A DNA stretch of 64,000 nt. It comes from Malania oleifera (taxonomy: Eukaryota > Streptophyta > Magnoliopsida > Santalales > Ximeniaceae). Position 1 is the stretch's first letter, and each line of letters opens with the position of its first letter. Below the pieces are notes generated by a model. That model had not been told where the DNA came from and made no database searches. It was given only the letters and a program-made list of their open reading frames with translations. The stretch lies in NCBI RefSeq assembly GCF_029873635.1, contig NC_080417.1:32662214-32726213 (forward strand), given 5' to 3'. Shown here in pieces: positions 57,020 through 64,000 of this stretch. The translations under genes and the position numbers were made by a program.

Positions 57020-57058
57020 TTTCGTAGGATTTTCGGCCAAAAAATGAGGGTTAGACCT
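56358..57058 (-). repeat. G3 5' LTR, outer piece
   Basis: AT-rich LTR DNA continuing from 54103. It includes a leader-like section near 56580-56830 and an interrupted GA repeat (56911-57016), then is cut by S3. Confidence 0.65.
56911..57016. repeat. Interrupted (GA)n microsatellite
   Basis: About 100 bases of GA with two short interruptions. The open frame across it codes only for Arg/Glu repeats and is not a gene. Confidence 0.95.
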
Positions 57059-59122
57059 TGAAATTGGGAATAGCTTTCTAAGAGGGGGGGTGAATTGGCT
57101 CTTAAAATTTTCTTTTTAAAGTCCTTAACTTCTTTTAATATTTAACCAATTCTTTGACTTGCTTATCTATTTTGTCAATCAAACAAGAACTTGGTTTCTT
57201 TTAAACAATCAACAAGACAACTAATAAAACATTCAATCTTCAACCAAACAAATAATTAAACCAGTTAAACCAATCAACCACAGTGCTCAAACCAACAACC
57301 AATTTGTTTTCCAAATATACGTTTACTGCAGCACTATAAGATTCAAGATTTAGATCTCTTGGAATATAAACACTATCCGATTAATCTTAAGTTTTATACC
57401 ATTCAATCACAATCAATATAATAAATGTAACTTTAAGCTTTTAATGCTTTCAACCCTGTGGTGAATATAAGTTTGAACAAATCCCTGTATATATGAAATT
57501 TCTTTTTCAATATGATGTTTAATATAAAATTCAATTACTCTTTCCAAATTTCAGAATTCAAATAAACTCTTAAGTTAATTTATCTTTGGGATGTTTAACC
57601 AAGTAACGTACTCCCATATGGTTTCCGCAAAGTATGATTTAAACAACGTACTCCCTTTCGGTTTCCGCAATCCCAAATCAAAATCAAACCTTAAGTTTGT
57701 TTTCTTTCCAAATATCCATAGTTTGTATGACTTTCAAATTTAAACCATTCACGCAATTAAAATATGTACTGAAAATAAAGAGTAAGGGAAAGAGAGAGTG
57801 AGACGGAGATTTTTACAAGGTTCGATATATACCTAGCCTACATCCTTGCCTTTGGCAAACCACCAAAGGATTCACTAAACCTGTTCCTTTAATGGGCAGA
57901 ACAAACCTTTACAACACTCCTTGGTTAAGTCTAGAGCCTGCCTTCTCCAAACAATATCCCCTCGTCCAGTCACTCCTTACATAGGCTAGAACCCGTTTCT
58001 CTAAGCAATATCCCCTTACTTACTCAATGAACCAAACAACCCTTGAAATCGTCAATCTACAAGATAAAGATCAAATAGATGTGTACAAAGAACTTGCTCC
58101 TTAAAGAGCTGGTTAGTACAACAATTACAGCACAACTAATATACTTCAAATTCAAAATATCAAAAGAATGAAGTAAGAAGCTTAATATAAATATCACTGA
58201 TTTACTTCTCTTTGATGAGGATCAAGAACTTAAATCAAATACTTCATAGAAGTTGTAAAAGTTAAGAGATTTCTCAGAAATTTTGCAGCAATTTAGAGCT
58301 TTAAAACAAATAGCAAGAAGCTTTAAGTGAAAGAGATCTTGAAGGAATTTTCAATTCTTGGTTGATTTGTTTCTCATAAACCATGTATATATAGACTTTA
58401 AAAACACATTCATTCGTTCTCCCCAAGTTTACTTGGAGTGCCCCCAACGTTTCCAAAAATATTAGGGTGCAAGTCAATTTGATTTGAAAAAGAGAAGTTT
58501 AAAAAATCTGCTCGTTGCCGTACTTTGGTTGCCTAAAGTGCAACCTCAATAGCCTGAGGTACGTTCAAAAGCCTGAAGACACAGGGTCAGGCGCCTGAAG
58601 GTACACTGCTTGTTTGATTTTCTTCAGGAAAAATCTTCGGTTGCCTGAGGATTTAACCTCAGTCGCCTGGGCAGTACAAAATAACTTTCCTTCTTTCTTT
58701 TTCAAAGACATTTGGTTTCTTTGCTTTCTTACTTTGGAAAAAAATTTTCTGGGGTATTAAAATAAAGTCTCTAAGTCCATATTTATCCCCTAATGAGCTT
58801 CATTTCATTCACAATGACATTTTTAACTTTGAAGTACTTACATGAAGATTTCCTAACAATATGAACATTTCTTGTTCTTTGAAACTTCATGATCATCTTG
58901 AAGCTTTAGGTTTATTTCATCTTTAGATGTCTTCGTGTTTCCCAATTTGATCACTTCTTGACACACCATACACCTTTAAGCTTGATAGTGATCTTTTGAA
59001 GCTTTGTTGAGTTTGGCTTTTTCAGATTCCTGAAAACATCATTACTTGAACACATAATGTCATTAACCTTTTCTTCATTTGTTATCATCAAAACAAGAGG
59101 TGAAAGCCTTGTTAGACTAACA
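57059..59122 (-). repeat. S3 3' LTR
   Basis: 2064 bp, TGAAATTGGG to AGACTAACA. Contains a palindrome block (58513-58680) and TATATATA at 58386-58393 downstream of it in minus sense. The TCTAAGAGGGGGGGTGAATT end phrase resembles the S2 and S5 LTRs. Confidence 0.88.
58386..58680 (-). promoter_or_regulatory. S3 LTR palindrome block (TCAGGCGCCTGA type) and TATA
   Basis: Repeats such as AGCCTGAGGT, GTCAGGCGCCTGAAGG, GGTTGCCTGAGG and AGTCGCCTGGG at 58513-58680, about 120 bases upstream (minus sense) of TATATATA at 58386-58393. Same motif class as S2. Confidence 0.65.
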
Positions 59123-59400
59123 ATCTCCCCTTTTTTGATGATGACAAATAAGGAGCAAAAATTTATAAAAACTTGTAAAATGCTCCCCCTTACAATAAGC
59201 ATAGATTCAAGCAATATATCCCAATTTGTATTTGCATAGTTTATTTATATAGTCAATTTTCATATTACATTTTTCAACATTCAGCTCAATATTTCATTCA
59301 ACTCAAATATTCAATCCATATTCAATATTTCATTCAGCTCAAATATTCAATTTAGCTCAAATATTTTTGCTCTTTCTAAACTATCTCTCCCCCTTTGACA
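59123..59400 (-). other. S3 multiple polypurine tracts
   Basis: In minus sense AAAAAAGGGGAGAT abuts the LTR (59123-59136), with further tracts TAAGGGGGAGCA (59181-59192) and CAAAGGGGGAGAGA (59383-59396). Confidence 0.75.
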
Positions 59401-59699
59401 TCATACAAAAAGAGTACACAATTTTAATACAAAGAGCAAACAACTATATGCAGAGAACCAAGTGATAAATCATAATAGTCCTCCTGATAATTAGCATACT
59501 CAAGAATTTCTTTTAAGTCATAAGTTGAGAAGTTTCAAAGTTTGCAGATTTATCATTAACAGTAGAACTTATAATACATCAAACTGATAACAAAGCATTT
59601 CAAAGGTTCAGGGTTGCAGAGCTAGAAACAAATACATTAAAAGACTCATAGTCTTTGCTTACATATACTTTCCTTTTACATGAACAAAAAGCAAAGTAC

Positions 59700-60980
59700 A
59701 TTCAAAATTTAAGCTTATGTAGCATACAAAGTAACATAAATGCCATCAAAAGTCTATGTATCAGAGTTAATGTCACTATCTTCAGCAATTCCTTTTCCTT
59801 ATCATTACCAGCTTCCTCTTCTTCTTCATCATCTCCTTCTTTCTCTTCTTCAGATTCTTCAGCTAATGAATCATCACTATGGGGTATGGAGCTAGTGTCC
59901 ATAGGATCACTGTGTGAGGAACTACCCCGAATCATCTCAATGTGCGTAAGATGCTGATCTAAGGAGGAATAGTTATCCTATAGAGTTTTAAGACCCTCGC
60001 GCATATCTCAGCTAAAGGAGGTGAATTCATTATAGAACAGTGTGAACCATGAGGGAGCTTCAGAGGCTGAACCTTCTGGCTGACCCTGAGGTGAAGGAGG
60101 AGGTGCAACAGCTACCCTCCATTGTCTCCCTCCTTTTAAGAACCACTCATTATTTCGTTTCTCATATCCCATTTGTTTGAGAGTGGTTGAGGTGAAGAGT
60201 TTATATCTGGTCCTTTTTATGAAAAAGTCTAATGAAGATGTGATATTCTGATTTGCAAAGATCATACTAAGCACTCCCCCCGTATGGAAGAGTAACTCAG
60301 TTTGCATCCATCTTTGCCCACATCCATTTTATAATGAGACTAGCCAAATCGAGCTTCTTCCCTCTTAATAGACACTACAACACAAAAAAATTGATATATG
60401 AGAGATGATCATATGATCCAGCTTGTGGCTAAATGTTATTTTTGATGATCTTTTGAAGGATTTGGGCTCTCAAATTTAGCTGCTTATAAAGTGGCGAATG
60501 TCTAAAGTAGATAGGTTCATTCTCCATGATTAGTGGCAAAAACTCTTCTGGTGTAAATTCTTGTTGAAGTATCCAAGATTGGGCAAATGCAGGAAATTCA
60601 AACTCTCCTTGAGTAATTTGAAGAATGGAAGCCAATGATTGAGGAGTGAGAATTATTTTCCTACCCTTGACTTCAGTTGATAAGCTATCCTCTCCTTGAA
60701 CTAAATTAGCATAAAATATTTTGACCAAATTTGGAAAAATTCCTTTAGCCTGGTAAACAATGAAGTTCTTCCATCCTATGGTTTGAAACAACGACAAAAT
60801 ATCCGAAAATTCTGAGTTGAAGAATTGAACATCAAGGACCTTACCAAATATAGGATCTATGGACTGAATACGGGTTCGATAAACATGCTCTGCATGAGAG
60901 GAAACCAGCCATCGATCGATATTAGGATCATCTCTACCAGAAGATGAGCCACGATTTTCCATTTGCTTAGTTCGAGGCAT
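59700..60980 (-). pseudogene. S3 third ORF region, often called env-like (fossil)
   Basis: Minus-strand coding remnant between gag and the 3' LTR. The N-terminal 183-codon stretch (60429-60980) has VLDVQFFNSEFSDILSLFQT and IGWKNFIVYQAKGIFPNLV, the same fold-like pattern as the S1 third ORF (the S1 piece has IKALGWDALFDLDELVYEDL in the matching position). A 60008-60307 piece and an acidic tail (EESEEEKEGDDEEEEEAGND, 59702-59935) follow. No transmembrane or signal segment is visible. Its relation to a plant transposon-protein domain is inference. Confidence 0.65.
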
Positions 60981-61152
60981 TGTGAGGTTTTCTTGGAGCA
61001 GTAGATACCTTCTTTCAAACCCTAGAACACGTATGATTGAGTTTAGAAGCTTGGAATCGAAAGATTTAGAGCCGGAGATTGAAGGGGGCTTGGTGTTTCG
61101 AACTTCGGGTGAGTGATAGGTCTTGGTTCAGGAGCTTAGAGTTTAGAAGAAA

Positions 61153-61330
61153 TAGGGTTTCGCGTGTTTAAAATATGAGGACTCCACTACTTCAGACGCC
61201 TGAAGAATAAGTACAGGCACTTGAAGAATTTTCTGGGCAAAAATTCAACAGGCAGTAGCTATTGGGTCGCCTGAGGTCTGCGCCAGAGGTATATGTAGGA
61301 GCCTGAGGTTATCTATTCAATCAACCGAAG
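61153..61330 (-). promoter_or_regulatory. S3 palindrome block upstream of the third ORF
   Basis: In minus sense, copies of the S3 LTR motif (CCTCAGGCTCC, CTCAGGCGACCC, TTCAAGTGCCTG, TTCAGGCGTCTGAA) at 61190-61330 are followed by TCATATT (61172-61178) and AAACCCTA (61153-61160), then the third ORF. The layout and spacing are very close to the S1 block at 20578-20757, though the motif is different. Probable internal promoter (inference). Confidence 0.55.
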
Positions 61331-61499
61331 TGCTTCAACTTTTGAATTTTCCTTATTTCTTTGTTTTGAACCTTGCTAACTTATTTCCCTTACTGTATAA
61401 TGGTTCAAGTTTCTCTTTTTATCGATATATTCCTATCTTTTAGTAGCACTTAGGTTATAAGCTTTTAGAGTTTCCTTTTTGTTTCACTTAATCATCCAT

Positions 61500-63418
61500 C
61501 CTTTATTGGTCCTTCTACTCTCTGTTTTATTTTTGGTACCCATATCTTCTTGGTTCCTTTTGATTTGTCAAGGGATGTTTCTTTTATTTTCCACACCTAT
61601 TTAGTCTTCACACCCTTTCTCTTAAATGGGCATTCAAACTTGATATGCCCCTTTTTCTTACATTTATAGCAAATTGTATTTTTGTAGGCTTTGCTAGATG
61701 TGGTAGCATAGTCTTTGGATTCTTTTGAGAAATTTCCCATATACAGATTCTTTTTCCTTTTATTTTCAACTCCATTGAGCCCAATGCCTTCTTTGTTTAA
61801 TGACATTCTTTGTGAACCAATCATCTTATCAAGGTTTTCCTTCCCTTTTGCGAAGTTGTAAATAATTTTATCCTTATCTTTGATTTGATTCTTGAGATCT
61901 TTTAACTCTATGTCTTTCTTGTTATCAATCTTCTTTAATGATTTCTCTAATTCTAGAGATAATTTTCTGATTCTATCCTCTTATTCAAAAATATACATAT
62001 CTTTCTCATATACTGTAGAGGATAAGGATCGAAGGACTTCTATCATTCTTTCATTCTTACTTTCTAATTCTTTGATTTTCAAGTCTTTTTCCTTTTCATC
62101 AAGATTTTTGTATTCTAATTCTTTTTTCATAGATTGATTCTTAATTTCTATTTTCTTGATTCTAGAATCCTTTTCTCTTTTTGCAGCCTTAAGGGTTTCT
62201 ATCTCTTTCATTATGCCTTCATTCATATATTTTTAATGAAGTATTTTGTTTAGTTACTTTAATCAACATCTTATGAACTTTGAATAAATCATTTTGAAGT
62301 TCTTCATATGATGGCATGCTTTCATCATCATATTCATCACAACAAGAATTATTTGAAGAATTAGATGAGGAACTTTCCTCATTGTCCCAAGCCATAAAGT
62401 GTGTATAAGCAACCTCTTGGTCATTTGATTCATTTTCTAAACTACTTGTACTCATCGTGTCCCAAGTAGTGGCTTTCATGGCCTTTTTCTTTTTCTTCTT
62501 AGCCTCTTTCTTTAGTAGTTGTGGACATTCTAGTTTTATATGTCCAACTTTATTGCAATTGTAGCACATAGGAGTTTTATTCTTTGATTTCTTGCTAACT
62601 TTTTCTTCTGATTCAGATTTTTTATTTCTTCTTTTGAATTTGTTTCTTCTTCTTAGTATTCTTGCTAACTTTTTAGATATGAAGGCTACTTAATCTTCAT
62701 CCATTTCTTCTTCTCTACTTTGAAGGCTATTGAATCTTGGCTTTTGGCTTTCCCATTCTTTTCATTCATAGCCATTTCATATGTAAGTAGAGAACCTATA
62801 AGTTCATCTAAGGAAGTGGTTTTCATATTTTTTTCCTTCCGTTATAGTAGTGGCTTTTGGTTCCCATTTAAGTGGCAGTCCTCTAAGAATTTTTCTTATC
62901 ATCTCATAAGTAGTGTAGGTTTTTCCTAGTGCATTTAGGGAATTGATTATATGAGTGAACCTAGTAAACATATTAGTTATAGATTCATCCGGATTTATTT
63001 TAAAAGTTTCATATTTACTTGTAAGCATATCGATCCTATAATCCCTCACATCTATGGTGCCTTCGTAAGTGACTTCAAGCTTGTCCCTTATTTTCTAAGT
63101 TGATTTACAAGCCATTACTCTATTAAACTCATTAGCATCTAAAGCACAACATAGAGCACTCATAGCACTAGAATTTACTTGCAGCATCTTATAGTCTAAG
63201 TCTTTCATATCAATTTTCTCCTTAGGGATTTGTTTTCCATCAACTATCTTAGTGGTAATTTGGTCATCTTCCATAACAACTTCCCACGCTTTCCAATCCA
63301 TAGTTTGGAGATATATTTGCATTCTCTTTTTCCGGAAAGTATAGTTATGCCCACAAAAGATTGGAGGCCTAGTTGAAGATTGTCCCTCTCCAAAGGGAGC
63401 TACACCTGAGTTAGCCAT
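61500..63418 (-). pseudogene. S3 gag region (fossil)
   Basis: Begins near 63418 with MANSGVAPFGEGQSSTRPP and YTFRKKRMQIYLQTM, close to the S2 gag start. A UBN2-type region (SITNMFTRFTHIINSLNALG) follows, then a first knuckle CYNCNKVGHIKLEC near 62520-62569, a long Lys/Glu coiled coil (about 61900-62230), and a second knuckle CYKCKKKGHIKFEC near 61640. It ends with a conserved KKIWVPK phrase near 61540. Interrupted in places. Confidence 0.85.
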
Positions 63419-63461
63419 TACGATCTTTTTATAGCTACTAATTAAGATTTTCTATAACCCC

Positions 63462-63473
63462 GCTCTAATACCA
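63462..63473 (-). other. S3 primer-binding site
   Basis: The minus strand reads TGGTATTAGAGC, one base from the initiator Met-tRNA primer complement, two bases from the LTR end at 63476. Confidence 0.8.
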
Positions 63474-63475
63474 AT

Positions 63476-64000
63476 CGAAATTAGGAATAGCTTCCCAAGA
63501 GCCCGTGAATTGGCTTTTAAAAATTTCTTTTTAAAGTCCTTAACTTCTTTTAATATTTAACCAATTCTTTGACTTGTTTATCTATTTTTTTGATCAAACA
63601 AGAACTTGGTTTCTTTTAAACAATCAACAAGACAACTAATAAAACATTCAATCTTCAACCATACAAATAACTAAACCAGTCAAACCAATCAACCACAATG
63701 CTTAAACCAACAATCAATTTGTTTGCCAAATATACGTTTACTGCAACACTATAAGATTCAAGATTTAGATCTCTTGGAATATAAACGCTATCTGCTTAAT
63801 CTCAAGTTTTATACCATTCAATCACAATCAATATAATATTTGTAACTTTCAGCTTTTAATGCTTTCAGCCCTGTGGTGAATATAAGTTTGAACAAATCCC
63901 TGTATATATGAAATTTCTTCTTCAATATGATGTTCAATATAAAATTCAATTACTCTTTCCAAACTTCAGAATTCAAATAAACTCTTAAATTAATTTATCT
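63476..64000 (-). repeat. S3 5' LTR, cut by window edge
   Basis: First 525 bases match 57059 onward (GAATAGCTT, then AAGTCCTTAACTTC and so on) with about 5% differences. The remainder lies outside the window. Confidence 0.88.

Larger units (their letters stand above)
49480..57058 (-). mobile_element. G3: Ty3/Gypsy element, Tekay/Del-like, heavily interrupted
   Basis: Minus-strand Gypsy remnant. Internal parts 49480-49547 and 51263-53000 match G1 integrase, RT and protease regions in order (for example CACATTAGCTTTCCCTAGG-like and GGTGCTCAGCTTT-like phrases shared with G1). It then passes into a 5' LTR at roughly 53040-57058. Gag is absent and its frames are very decayed. It holds a hAT element and a solo LTR, and S3 cuts its LTR at the right. 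It is the most decayed of the Gypsy elements. Confidence 0.75.
57059..64000 (-). mobile_element. S3: Sirevirus-type Copia element with gag and third ORF, no pol seen
   Basis: Minus-strand element with LTR 57059-59122 and a second LTR from 63476 that runs off the edge; the shared first 500 bases differ by about 5% by eye. Present: Met-tRNA primer site (63462-63473), gag with two zinc knuckles, third ORF and repeated polypurine tracts. No integrase, RT or RNase H sequence was recognised between gag and the third ORF, so it is non-autonomous. It has several breaks in the remaining frames. Confidence 0.87.

Noticed and set aside
56828-57061. Open frame rich in Arg and Glu
   Set aside because: Encoded entirely by a GA microsatellite in the G3 LTR.

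Overview
This is nuclear DNA of a flowering plant, most likely a woody eudicot. Only two host genes can be supported: an intronless zinc-finger homeodomain (ZF-HD) transcription factor (36258-37343, +) and a small secreted LEA group 3-like protein in three exons (47632-48459, -). Nearly everything else is transposable-element DNA, mostly LTR retrotransposon fossils, plus AT-rich spacers and microsatellites.

Left block, 1-25415, is a four-level nest. The innermost and youngest is a minus-strand Sirevirus-type Copia element (S2, 9906-17641, target duplication CATTA). It sits in a plus-strand Sirevirus (S1, 6438-23519, duplication GATTT). S1 sits in the 5' LTR of a minus-strand Tekay/Del-like Gypsy element (G1, internal part 1-4437, LTR 4438-6437 plus 23525-23768). 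G1 lies beside the 3' end of an older Sirevirus (S4, polypurine tracts and LTR 23769-25415). LTR divergence judged by eye (S2 about 3%, S1 about 7%) agrees with this order.

Middle block, 25892-33446: two LTRs of an old minus-strand Gypsy element (X, about 80% identical to each other) enclose a reduced Gypsy element (G2, gag only), and G2 carries a solo Gypsy LTR (29236-31064). The ZF-HD gene follows in TE-poor DNA (33447-39384). Next comes an Ale/Retrofit-like Copia element (39715-44806) with a LINE tail inside one LTR, an AT-rich spacer, and the LEA gene. The LEA upstream region carries clustered ABA and drought-response sites.

Right block, 49480-64000, is another Gypsy element (G3, minus) broken up by a non-autonomous hAT transposon (49548-51262), a solo Copia LTR (S5, 54104-56357) and a Sirevirus (S3, 57059 to beyond the edge) that keeps gag and a third ORF but has no visible pol.

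The most interesting signal is regulatory. Seven or more retroelement families, Copia and Gypsy alike, carry a block of repeated, CpG-rich, near-palindromic 10-14-mers just upstream of the TATA-like site in the LTR. The palindrome differs by family. In the two Sireviruses with a third ORF, the same family-specific palindrome recurs upstream of that ORF, followed at similar spacing by TCATATT and AAACCCT boxes. This looks like an internal promoter whose motif co-varies with the LTR promoter. All positions, identities and ages come from reading by eye; no alignment or database search was run.
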